NCBI GenBank assembly: GCA_029582265.1
Contig: CM055816.1
Span: 32,020,052-32,084,051, forward strand
Source: Zoroaster sp. YZ-2022
Lineage: Eukaryota > Echinodermata > Asteroidea > Forcipulatida > Zoroasteridae
Reading direction: 5' to 3'
DNA: 64,000 nucleotides
A program made the translations under genes and the position numbers. Shown one piece after another: positions 11,353 to 22,024 of this stretch. The notes under the pieces are model-generated. The model was given only the letters and a program-made list of their open reading frames with translations, did no database searches and was not told the origin of the DNA. The stretch's first letter is position 1; each line of letters begins with the position of its first letter.

Positions 11353-12493
11353 ACCTACAGGTCCAAAATGGCTGCCAATTATTTGGCAGTAAATGAGCAA
11401 AGGTATACATAAATTATAATAAGCCGATCAAACAAGACTCTCCACCCCCTCATGAAAATGGAATCGCCCACCTACACATGTTGCCATCTACATGCCTCGG
11501 GCTAAACCATTGTAATTACAGGTTACAATTTCTCCCAGATGAGTGTGCTAACCTTCAAATGCATGCAATATTCCATATAAACCAGCAAAAAGTAAAATAA
11601 AAAAATTAGTTTATCCCCCTTTTTAATTTTATAACTAAAAAATCACATTGGAATACCAAATTGCACACGTGCGTGATACCCCGATTCAGCGAGTCAAGTC
11701 GCCGATAGCGGTGATTTTTTTATTATTTTTTTATTATTTTTTAATTTTTTTATTTTACGTTGGGTCGTTTTCCGCAAGTTGCACTGTTTTTGCTCCACCG
11801 TTACAGTTGACATCGACTGACCAGTTAAGGTAATCACGATGTGTAGTTTCCATTTATCGACACTAGAACATCGATAGACTACCCTTTATATTAGTATTTT
11901 ACCATGAAAGTTGGACAAGAAAATCGTAAAAACTTACCGAAATTCAGTTGCCTGTATTTCCAAAACAAAAGGTTTTCCATCGCTGATTTTTTTTTATCCT
12001 CTGCACAATTTAATGCTCATAAAAGTGGCGTCCAGGAAAACATTGAAGCCTCATCACCGTAACCAGACGCTAGCGATTATTGCGCCTATGCATTTTCATG
12101 TGTACGGTCGGGCGCGTAACAAACTTTCGGCGGGTCACAGCTTTTACAGAAAAAAAGGGCATCAAAAATAGCGCCACCATCGGCAGTTTGCGTGAAACGG
12201 CCTACCTGAAGTTGCTGTACCTGTGTCCTTCACTTTCACCGTACAACAGTGCTGTGACATGGAGGGCGACAGAGCAGGGATCCGGCTACTTGCAAACACT
12301 CACTATTTGAGGAATGCTTAGAAAGATGACCCTTAAAATCGTTTACGGTTTTGACCAGTACCCATTCATTACGCCCCTCACCATAACACCCCATCGCCAT
12401 AACGGGGCTAAGACAACTCAACCCTTGTGACAAATCGACCCAATTTATCGTTGCTTAGAAGTGGATCATCGTTTTCCCTAGAAAAAAGATTGG
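11353..12493. other. intron 1 sequence, nothing recognised
   Basis: AT-rich sequence with a T-rich run at 11717-11755. Short open frames show no domain and no splice-supported exon. Confidence 0.4.
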
Positions 12494-12955
12494 GGTAGAA
12501 TGTCGTATCCGATTGCCACTTTTTCTCATTAAATATAACCAATAATGTAATCTTACCTACCGATAAAGGTGGAGAACATATGGATGTTGATGGACATAGG
12601 CCTATATACCTCAAATTATTTCAGGATATATATTTCATGAAAAATCAGGCATTTTTGGTATACGATGACTTCCTCAGTCATGTCAGTCTGATCTTGTCAA
12701 CTCACGCATAAGTGACCAACACAGTCATTGCACATGCGCAGTAGCAACTATAACAGGATCCTTCTATTTTCTGAAGGGGAGGATTTTTCTAGAAGGGAAA
12801 AACAAGTCCGAAAACCATCATAAAAGTGGATTTTAAAGACAGTTTTCGCTTTCTGTACCCCCAAAAATCGATGGAATCATTTTTTAACTGGTCAGTGGTT
12901 GTAAACTTTTTTTCAAAAACCCTTAAAAAGTGGCGGTCGGATACGAATTTTTTCC
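12494..12955. mobile_element. MITE copy 1, GAATGTCGTATCCGA terminal inverted repeats
   Basis: Left end GGTAGAATGTCGTATCCGA...CCACTTTTT; right end AAAAAGTGGCGGTCGGATACGA near 12946, the last bases degenerate. About 460 bp. The interior is about 85-90 percent similar by eye to copy 2 at 13687-14384. No protein coding. Confidence 0.8.
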
Positions 12956-13062
12956 CAAAGATTGATTACTAATAGGCTTATTCTAGCACCCAGGCTAGTA
13001 TGGCTCAAATTCTAGCACAAATTCAATCATTCCCCCTGTAATACACGCACTAAAGTTAAGGT

Positions 13063-13127
13063 TCTGGATCTGGATCTGGATTGTTATACTCCATAAAAGC
13101 GGTAAATCCGCATCACTACAGAGTGTA
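13063..13127 (-). mobile_element. 5'-truncated LINE 3' end
   Basis: Read on the minus strand, this matches the 3' end of the LINE at 32.1-35.3 kb (ACACTCTGTAGTGATGCGG, the GCGGTTTACCGC hairpin, then repeats of ATCCAG). A heavily 5'-truncated copy is what target-primed reverse transcription leaves. Confidence 0.75.
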
Positions 13128-13686
13128 AAACGAAAATGCACAGGTTAATTCAAGCAACGGTGCGTTGCTTTACGGACCCATTGTGCATGTTCGTTTGTTT
13201 GTTCATATGGTTGCCAACATGTCATATGGTTGCTAACAGTGGGCATTTAAACGGGCAGACTGGAAGAAAACCAGTCTGCCATGTCAGACTCAGGGAAAAT
13301 ATAATGTTAAATAAAAAATTCCAAATGTATACAAATTTTCAATATTATATTCTACTGAATACCATTCAAATAATAAACCATAAAAAGGCCTACATGCATA
13401 AAATCAACGACAATATGTTCATGAATGCCCTTTGCCGGTGCCGGCTTTTCTCCCTCTCCTGTTGATGGATGAATGCGAGATATAAAATTATAGATTTAAA
13501 TTTATTTAAAAAAATTATTACAAAATGTTTTACCGATAACATACTTGATTTCATTATAGAAAGGAAAACAAAAGTGTCATAAGCTTGGTTTAAAATTAAC
13601 GGTATAACCATGCTTCGTATTATGAAAAATGTGTAATGATCCGATGAAAAAAAAAGAATTTTAAAGTACAGAGATTTAATATTTCG

Positions 13687-14384
13687 GGTAGAATGTCGTA
13701 TCCGACCGCCACTTTTTCTCATTCAATATAACCAATAAAGTAATCTTACCTATCCAGGATATTTAAAATCAGGCATTTTTGGTATACAATGACTTCCTCA
13801 GTCATGTCAGTCTGATCTTGTAAACTCCACAATTAGTGACCAACACAGTCATTGTACATGTGCAGTGGCAACTATAATAGGATCCGTCTATTTTCTGAAG
13901 GGGAAGATTTTATTTAGAAGGGAAATAAAGTCCGAAACCATCATAAAAGTGGATTTTAAAGATAGTTTTCACTTTCTGTACCACCAAAAATCGATAGAAT
14001 CATTTTTTAACTGATTAGTGGTTGCAAAAAAATTCCAAAAAAGCCCTTAACCCTCCTACAATGTACTATTGATGCACTTTAGTGGAAAGTTGCTGTAGAG
14101 GTCAAAACCAGTCAACTGCCTGTTTCGACTGTTGACCCAAATGTGCCCACAGGAGCATTTTTTACTGGTTTTGACTGTCATTTTGACCAACCTGAACAAT
14201 ACCAGATAATGCTTTTACCAGTCAAAAACAGTCGACTCATTTTGACCTGTAAATGTACTTACTACACGTAAGGTTTGATAGTGTTCGACTTTTAAGTGCA
14301 CTAGATAGACCTTGGGAAGTATTTCAACATTTTGACTGATTTTGACCCTTTTAAAAAGTGGCGGTCGGATACGACATTCTTACC
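13687..14384. mobile_element. MITE copy 2, with a TTAA element inserted
   Basis: Terminal inverted repeats GGTAGAATGTCGTATCCGA and TCGGATACGACATTCTTACC. It is colinear with copy 1 except for a 300-bp insertion at 14051-14350, which lies between two TTAA tetranucleotides. Confidence 0.85.
14051..14350. mobile_element. TTAA-flanked element inserted in MITE copy 2 (CCCTCCTAC family)
   Basis: TTAA at 14047-14050 and 14351-14354; the uninterrupted copy 1 has CCCTTAAAAAGTGG at the same place, which confirms the insertion. The left end CCCTCCTAC matches the elements at 27018 and 41556; the right end (TTTTGACCCTT) is divergent. The interior alternates TTTTGACTG and CAGTCAAAA motifs in both orientations. 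Confidence 0.75.
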
Positions 14385-14774
14385 AATACATGTATTTCAT
14401 TTATTGTATGGTGGCACCTTAGATTCAAGGCTGTAAGCCCATGGTATAGTATAAAAAATAACTGCAAGTGTGGCAATGTTGCAATAACGGTAACTCACAT
14501 TACACAAAAAGGACATGCCAAAAAATTCAAATGTTGTATTTCAAAAGTTTCCTCAAACAGAAAGCTCTACAACCAAATGAGTGAGTATACATACTCAATA
14601 ACTATTATTATGCCTTGGTACAAATAGGGGCTATAAAAATAAAGACCATACTACAGTGGGGTAGTGACGTGTTAAAAAACTTAGTAACTCGCATTACGGT
14701 AACTCACATTACACTTTGTCCGTCGACAAAGTTTACAGCTATTTGAAGATTTGCATTCACGATTTTATGCTTAA

Positions 14775-15770
14775 AGGGGGACTGTCGTGGATTTAAATCA
14801 AACAGTTAAATATGTGATCGTTTTATTCTTTTATATCAGTAAAAGATCGGGGTGGGAGATGACAACCTTCACGTGGTCCACCCTGTTTCAACTAATGTCA
14901 TCAAACCGATGTATGCAGCTACTAGCACTCTAAGCTGCTTATCATCATACGAAAGATGAAGAAGTAAAAGATCAATAAAATTTTTGTTTTGTGTTTTTAT
15001 TGTTTTTGAGTGTTATTTTACCATTGTAAAAATGCCCCCCACATTTACTAGTTGTTCCCGCCCTGCACGGAGGAGCTGTTTGTGATGTCATGTCGGGAAG
15101 AGAAATTAGATAGTCATGATGGTTGGTTGTTGAAACCATGTTCATCCCGTTGTTCCAATTTATGATAAATAAGAATACATCTTTCACAGTCACACTGCCT
15201 CTAATGGTTGGGACGGCATCGAGTCGCAGCTTTGGCAATCTTTTCAAGCCAAAAGAGCTGTACATCCCCTGGCGATCTTTGTCATAACAACTCGGCTCAA
15301 AATGATCGCTGCACAATTAGTGTGAGCCGATGGACCTGACCACTTTACTCTTGTCAGTCGAACTTTGCTCGTCCAAATACGGCGATATTTTGGGTCACTT
15401 GGGAACAGATGAAGGCTAACACCGTCTTTGGTGGTGTTGCTGCATCCTGCAGCAACACATCATTCCCGACATTTTATTGTTCCGGAAACAAAAATCACGG
15501 AAGAAATGAAATCGACGCTACGTGTGTGAATGTGTATGTATGTACATGTACATGTACATCATGCATGTACACATCGGATCTTCCCGACCTTACATCACAT
15601 ATCTTATGCAAATGAAGCTTCCACCATGGGGCGGGGTTGCCTCCCCCAAACACTTCAAACATTGTTTTAAAATACTTGTACTCAGAAATCAATGATTAAA
15701 TAGACACAGGTGGGTCTCAAAAACAATATTTTATTACAAAACGCCTTAAGTAAAGGATGTCAGTCCCCCT
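14775..15770. mobile_element. Kolobok-like transposon relic: TTAA flanks, AGGGGGACTG ends, THAP coding
   Basis: Inverted ends AGGGGGACTG and CAGTCCCCCT are bounded by TTAA at 14771-14774 and 15771-15774. A THAP zinc-finger domain is encoded on the minus strand. Kolobok elements are the DNA-transposon superfamily known to combine TTAA target duplications with THAP-containing proteins, so this assignment is favoured over P-element (8-bp duplications). The catalytic transposase domain is absent, so this is an internally deleted copy. Confidence 0.7.
14972..15455 (-). pseudogene. THAP (C2CH zinc finger) domain relic
   Basis: On the minus strand from about 15455, one frame reads a CxxxxC pair followed by SNTTKDGVSLHLFPSDPKYRRIW, the N-terminal half of a THAP domain. 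A frame change near 15310 leads into LCSDHFEPSCYDK...LKRLPKLRLDAVPTI, the C/HF half with the AVPTI signature that closes THAP domains. A TGA precedes the first Cys codon in frame. THAP domains bind transposon ends or promoters. About 100 unrelated codons follow the domain. Not functional as it stands. Confidence 0.75.
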
Positions 15771-16810
15771 TTAATATTGTTGAAAAATATTAATAATAAA
15801 TATTAAAAAGTTAAATCAAATCAAATTTAATTCACAGAACACCAAAAAGAAAACCTGATATTCAATGTCGATCGGAGAGTATATACGTACATGTACATAT
15901 TATGTACACGTGTGGTAGGCATTATGGGTATGAAATTATGTAAATTAAGTCCCCTGTAGAGGGCTCATTCAAAAGGCATTAAAGTAATATTTGTATTGAT
16001 GTCTTCTACACTAGTTCAAGTGATTTATTGTCAAACAGTGTTGTTTCATTCTCGTTACATTAATAAGAGTGCATGGTACATGTAACTCGCATTACTGGTA
16101 ACTCACATTTTCATTTTGAGGGCTGATAATTACATTGTGCTTGGTATATTTTTTCTTTATCTTGTCATTTTAGCAATTGGTAAGGAGGGTAGAAGCAAAC
16201 TAAAATTCCATCAATTAAATCAATGCATGTTCAAAATATTTTAAAATACCTGTCTTTCGGTTACCCGCATTACACAACGCTAACGCCTCATTGATAGTTG
16301 TTAACCCATACACCCACACGCAGGATAACAGGTGATTTATTTTGTTTTGATTTTGAAAGATATCATGTTGTACGTACTTCTGAAATATAAATAACTTTCA
16401 TGAAGATTGCCACTGAATTCAAAGACAACCACATTATTAAATATCCCCAACGCGATAACTCGCATTACTGGTAACTTGCATTACCATTTTGAGGGCTCAT
16501 AATTAAATTGTGCTTGGTACAATATTTTCTATTTCTTATCATTTTGGTAATTGGTAAGGAGGTTAGAAGGAAAATTTTAAACACCACCAATAAAATTAAT
16601 GAAAGTTCAAAAATATGTTAAAATAACTCGCATTACACTTAATGCTAATGCCTCATTGGTAACTGTAAACCCACACAGCCACATGTAAGGTTACAGGCAA
16701 AAAGTTTTCTTTTGTTTTGAAAGATGTCATGTCATACTTCTAAAATATAACTTTCAGGAAAATTGCCACTGAATACAAAGACAACCGCGTTATTAAATAT
16801 TCCCTAGTAA

Positions 16811-18000
16811 TTAGTTTGGTTTTCAATTAAACTGCAAAATCTGGGGGAAACGAAATTTTTTATGTAGAGATAATGTAAGTTATTGATTAAAAAAGTTGAA
16901 TCCTGATCCTTACATGTCTTAACAATAACTTAAAAATGAAGACAGTTCAGCATCGAATTTGAGTTTTTTGAGTCGTGTCCACTTTGGCACGGAATCGCCG
17001 TCATGTACATGTATGATTTCCATTGTTTCTTCGTTGGCAAAGGTGAAGTGCGTTCTTGATAGTGGTTCCGGTGTTGAGCAGGTAGAAGTGGTTGGTTGCA
17101 TGTCGGCAAATCAAAGGTACTAGAACATTGGATGGTCCATAATAAATTTTGTTGACTGAAAATGTATCGTGTTTATAAGCACTGAAGATTTGCCGACTTG
17201 TTTGTGATCAGTTGTTTTTTACTTTGTAATATTTTACTCACAAAAAGAGAGCAGTTTTGGGTGGCAGTTTGTCTTTCCGGTCCTAGACACTTTGAATGAA
17301 CATTGATTTTACAATATGATAATACATGTATTTGCAGTTTTAAATAAGAGGTTACTGGCAAATATGTAAGAAATGATTTTGATTTTTGCTTGTGGCTTTT
17401 GCAATTGATCACCATGATGAGTAGTTCAAAATCAAAGAAGAAACGATTTAACCTGGAATGTCATTCAGTCATGGTCGTTGATCGCAACGAAGTTAAGTGG
17501 GGGACATAAGGTAGTTTCAGATCCATATTTGGGGTAGAACAATTGAGAGTTCTACAAGCAGACAGCTGGGACCTCCATGGGATCTCTATCTCCGGTCCTT
17601 GTAGTTGTCGCCAGATATTGCTGATGTAGAAACTAATGTCCTGTGGAACAGTGTTGTGTTTGAAGATCTCTATGACCTCTCTGATGTACAGTAGGCTACG
17701 GCCATTTTGGCCTGTGCTCTGGACCGACTGTGCATAAACAGTGCATCCCTTTCCGGTTATAATAAAATTGCAAAAACTTCCATCCTTCTTCCACCATAAG
17801 CATTCTGTAAAGAATTGCCCATGATGTAGTACATTTGTAAATATTTGGCCACATATTTTGAGATTTTTCTTTTGTTTTTACACAATGGTTCAGTGTACAA
17901 GTGTGTAAGTACATGTACATGTACATGTATGTACAAACTTGTACTGAACTTTTGAAGAGCTTTTTCTCATAATTTTTATTTTATTTTTCTCATTTTGTAG
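16811..18000. other. remainder of intron 1, no feature beyond a splice acceptor
   Basis: AT-rich with an ACATGT microsatellite near 17911-17930. A pyrimidine-rich tract ending TCTCATTTTGTAG (AG at 17999-18000) is the acceptor for exon 2. Confidence 0.5.
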
Positions 18001-18336
18001 TGGATGCCGCACAACCAACCTTGTCAGGAGAACCGTGGGCAAACCTTGGTACAAACACCACTCTGAGATGTACAGCATCTGATACCTTTGTAAGGCTTGA
18101 TTGGAGAAATAGTCGCTTTGATGAGATGGGGTTCGATGTGGCTGACATCCTTGTGAGGTTCACTGTAGCATCAGATCAAGTATTAAACAAGGATGATTCA
18201 CATTACCTGTTTGATAAGAATGATACTGGGTATCCACTGACAATAACATCACTCACATTGGATGACGAGGCACGATATTGGTGTGGGATAGATACAGATA
18301 GGTACAAAAGTCACTTCTTAGATATACAAGTCAGAG
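18001..18336 (+). CDS. exon 2: V-like immunoglobulin domain
   Basis: Acceptor TTTTGTAG|TGG, donor AGAG|GTGAGT (GT at 18337). 336 bp, phase 1 at both ends. Canonical Ig landmarks are LRCTAS (B-strand Cys), VRLDW (C-strand Trp) and LDDEARYWCG (D-x-A-x-Y-x-C motif of the F strand). The long spacing between the two Cys and an extra C'-C'' region fit a V-type fold. Sequons NTT and NDT are present. The reading frame continues 35 codons past the donor before a stop. Confidence 0.85.
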
Positions 18337-18556
18337 GTGAGTCATGTACACGTATGCACCAGTATGCTATACAAAATTCCATAGTTTTGGTTGTATCGCA
18401 TCTAGCAAAATGCTACATGTTCAAAATAACACAATATTAACAATTGACTAATTAATATTTCAAGCACACAAAAACTGTTTCCGCTTTAAATTAATAAATT
18501 TTGCTGTGGAAATTGTTTTCAATTTCCTATTTGAAGTTTTGAGTGCCTGTATTTCA

Positions 18557-18892
18557 TAAGTGTTGTCCTCTTTCGGCTGCTCCCGTTAGGGGTCGCCACA
18601 GCGGATCATGATCCGCATATTTGATTTGGCACAGTTTTTACGCCGGATGCCCTTCCTGACGCAACCCTCCCATTTATCCGGGCTTTGGACCGGCACTAAG
18701 CATGCACTGGCTTGTACATGTACACCCCCAGTGGCTGGGTTCAATTCGGCCTTCGCAGCAATTATGGTAAAGTGTCTTGCTCAAGGACACAAACACCATG
18801 GTCGCGGCAAGGCTTCGAACCCACACACTCTGACGACGCAGCCATCAGAACACAAATCCGATGCACTAAACCGCTCGACCATGGCACCCCAC
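18557..18892 (-). mobile_element. tRNA-derived SINE with RTE/BovB-like tail, 12-bp target duplication
   Basis: Flanked by the direct repeat GCCTGTATTTCA at 18545-18556 and 18893-18904. On the minus strand the head has a pol III A box (TGGTCGAGCGG) and B box (GGTTCGAAGCC), then CCTTGAGCAAGACACTT. The 3' part (GGAAGGGCATCCGGCG ... GTGGCGACCCCTAACGGGAG) resembles tails shared by SINEs and RTE-type LINEs in many marine animals. The element is full-length with clear duplications, so it is fairly young. Confidence 0.85.
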
Positions 18893-18904
18893 GCCTGTAT
18901 TTCA

Positions 18905-19592
18905 GAAGCATCAACATGAATTGTTTTTGTACACGTACATGTACTTTTCCGATATTTGCTTGAAATCAAAAAGAGAAATTTTATTTTCCCGAAAATAAAA
19001 TTCCTAAAAGCTTTGTATACAACAAATACAACAAATCATGGACCCTCTACGCACCCTACATGTATTTATCACCTTAAATACAACTCTGTGAAAAATAGGA
19101 CATTAGGGTGAATTTTGTAATTTTTAGTGTCATACTGTATATCATATGAAGGTACATTAAATAATCTGAACTTTCTAAAAATATAAAGTTTCACAACAAA
19201 TTTTTTAGTGTCCTTTCCAAAATATTTTTGCTACATGTACATGTACTTAAGATATGGCATAATCTTTCTTTAGGGCTGTGCATTTTTGAATAATTTGGTA
19301 ACCGGGTATTCAGATTTTGATTTCGATCGAATATTCGATATTCGTAGGCTGCCGGTTGGTAATTGCGCCTATTATACAGTGGAGACGAATAATGTACTGA
19401 GCGCTCGCACATTGGCGACATCGTATAATCGGTCCACGTGAAAAAAAATACGAAAACAAACTAGAGGTATTGAGTTTGTAGAAAACAAACTCAGGGTGTT
19501 TGAGTGTGCATCATATGATGACGTCATCACCTAAAGTTGTTAAAAGACAAGAGTTACTTCAGGATATATGAGTTTTCATAATATATAATTAA
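18905..19592. other. intron sequence with a solo hAT-like end and short hairpin
   Basis: TAGGGCTGTGCATTTTTGAA at about 19273 matches the terminus of the hAT-like element at 46662, but no partner end is nearby. GAGTTTGTAGAAAACAAACTC-type hairpin near 19468-19489. ACTTCAGGATATATGAGTTT at 19556 recurs diverged at about 20996. Confidence 0.45.
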
Positions 19593-20458
19593 AGGTCCTA
19601 TGAAATAGGTGTTTTTTCATTGTATACAATAAAGTATGCCTACTGGAACATACATGTATATTTGTCATTTGTAAATTTTCCCCCTCACATTTATACCATA
19701 CAAATATTAATTTTTAAATTTAGGGGTGCTTTTCGACACGCCCATACCCCTCATTAACATAAAATTTGTGATGTACACTGAGGCAATTCCTGATCCGCTA
19801 TCCACAGCACTTGCAGACAGACGAGCAGACATGCTTTGATCGGGGCCTTCACAGCCAGTTCGGTATGGCTTATAAGGTCATGCTGCTACCAGATGCAATT
19901 CCAGCGATATTCCCGCTAAGTAAAAAGGCTGTGAAGGCTCCAACGAAGAAGAGAGGTGTTTTTTTAAAGCGAGAAAGACACGGGGCAATGTAAGTGGCCA
20001 TTTAGTAATACTCCCATGCATAAGCCAGTCCACTTCCGTGCAAAGCAACATGTTCACACCATGCTCACCGTTTCAGTGTTCACGGCATGAAAACATGCCG
20101 TGATTTTCCGCATTAATAAAAACATCGTGTCTGATTTTATATCCTGGCAAGACAAACATAAAAACATCAAACCTTTCTCATTATGCCTGTGCTTGTTTTG
20201 ATTTTTTTTTTAAATGATCAGAACTTTGACACAATTGTTTCTGTTATTTCATAAAATAACACCGTAATGTTAGCATTGCCTTCGGTGTGTGTTCCGCGGG
20301 GTGAACATTTGGGGGGTCAATTTGTTATTCTTAGATCAATTAATAATCCACTCGACACAAAAAAAAATTAAAATTGTTTTTAATTCATACCAATCAATGT
20401 AACAGCACCAAAAAATAAAGTTTGGTAAATACACTCTTCACAGGACCTTTAAAGCCCT
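19593..20458. mobile_element. TTAA-flanked non-autonomous element, AGGTCCTATGAA ends (866 bp)
   Basis: Left TTAA 19589-19592 then AGGTCCTATGAA; right TTCACAGGACCT then TTAA 20459-20462. Ends are inverted with one mismatch. No coding region recognised. The TTAA flanks suggest piggyBac or Kolobok mobilisation. Confidence 0.7.
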
Positions 20459-21659
20459 TTTCACACGACAAACGCAAACTAGGGTCCTTGGTCTCGGGCG
20501 CCAGTTGTATTGACCACGGACGTTGGTCAAACTCGGATACGACCTTTCACACGGCGAAGAAACCAACGTCCCGTGTCACATAGCCTTCGTCTTTTGGGGT
20601 GTCAAAGGTCAACATTGTTTATAGTCCAGTTACCTGGTATCCGCACAGCTAGCGTGGAATCGCTATTGCATGTATTGATTACCATTCATTTTCCCGCGCT
20701 ATTGTATTGTATGTTTATTGTTAGCGTCCGTCCTCTCTCTCTCTCTACCACTCTCACAGCTCAGTGCAAAACACGATATTTCATATTGATTTTACACCAG
20801 AATTTCATAGGGAATCCAATCCAAACTGGTGTTTTCTGGGAGAAACACAGACTTTTGGGTAGCAAGTCTCAAATTGTGGAATTTTCGTTAAGTTTTTAAA
20901 AAATTTAAAAATAAAACATGAGAAAATCACACGTGACGTACAATTCCATTCCAAAATAATGCACAAAAGTAATTTTTGGGGTAAAAACAAGATTTACTTC
21001 AGAAGATATGAGTTTTCATAATATATAATTAAAATAACATACATGTATAATGTGCTATACTGAATACATTAACTTCCGGTTCAGTCATCCCATATAATTT
21101 TAAATTCTTCCAACCGTAAGTTCCGGTTCAATCATGTGACGTCATTCATACTTCACAAAATCTTTCCTCATAATATGGGTGTCAATTGTGCCAAATTTGG
21201 TAAAATTCTGTCTAATATTTTCTTGAGATAGCAAAAAGTGACTTTTTTAAGAGCGATGACGTCACCAAATACATTTTTGAAAAGAGCAGATCCCACTTAT
21301 ATACCCAAAATATACCCTTTCAGATTTGCCTCAATTTATAAAGAACGTGAACTTCCAGTTTGGACCGGAAGTAAGGTTCAATAAGGTCATGTCTTTGTCT
21401 TTGTATCAATCCATGTTCTGTATGATTATGAAGGAATCAAGATATTATATATTCTGGTTAACACAAGATATAAAATATATTGTTTTAATTATAATTAATT
21501 ACGTAATAATTCATTAGGTGATATGTTAAGGTCTAACTACATGTATTTGTTAAGCTTTAAGGTTAAAAAAACACCTCTATTCTCAGTCTAATTTTAAAAA
21601 ATTGTCTGTTTACTAATCACCATTCTTTGCTTTTCCTGTACATTTTTATTTGTCTTTTT
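20459..21659. other. intron sequence between elements, including degraded satellite-like pieces
   Basis: AGCCCTTTTCACACGAC at 20463 looks like the start of another TTAA element without a visible partner end. 21060-21390 carries ACTTCCGGTTC and GGACCGGAAGTAAGGT pieces related to the 148-bp satellite, reversed and degraded. A CTCTCTCTCT run is at about 20735. Confidence 0.4.
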
Positions 21660-22024
21660 AGGTGTTCGGGTATGTACCCGAAACACCTATTGTTTTTGTT
21701 CGTTTTTTTCTTCTTCTTTTTTTAGGTGTTCGGGTATGCACCCGAAACACCTATTGTTTTTGTTCGGTTTTTTTTTTCTTTTTTTTTTCTTCTCCTTCTT
21801 CTTCTTCTTCTTCTCCCCATCGATTGTCTACAAAAAAACACATACTTGCAAACTTCACATGAACTTGAAACTTGGCATATACTTAGAACTTAACACGTAG
21901 ATGAAACAAAATTTGTGACGTCATGATTATGTCATCAGATATCGAATTACGATAAATCAAAATTAATATTTAAAAAAATCATATCTCAACAACCACAAGA
22001 GGGAAATTCACAATTTGTGTATCA

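Larger units (their letters stand above)
14489..16810 (+). repeat. repeat region with a conserved GTAACTCGCATTAC core every 170-200 bp
   Basis: Core copies occur at about 14489, 14684 (doubled), 16082 (doubled), 16259, 16455 (doubled) and 16624. Steps are 195, 1398, 177, 196 and 169 bp. Removing the TTAA element at 14775-15770 plus one TTAA reduces 1398 to 398, twice 199. The last part is an obvious two-copy tandem of about 374 bp (16082-16455 and 16456-16810). It is probably the interior of an old DNA transposon; termini not found. Confidence 0.65.
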
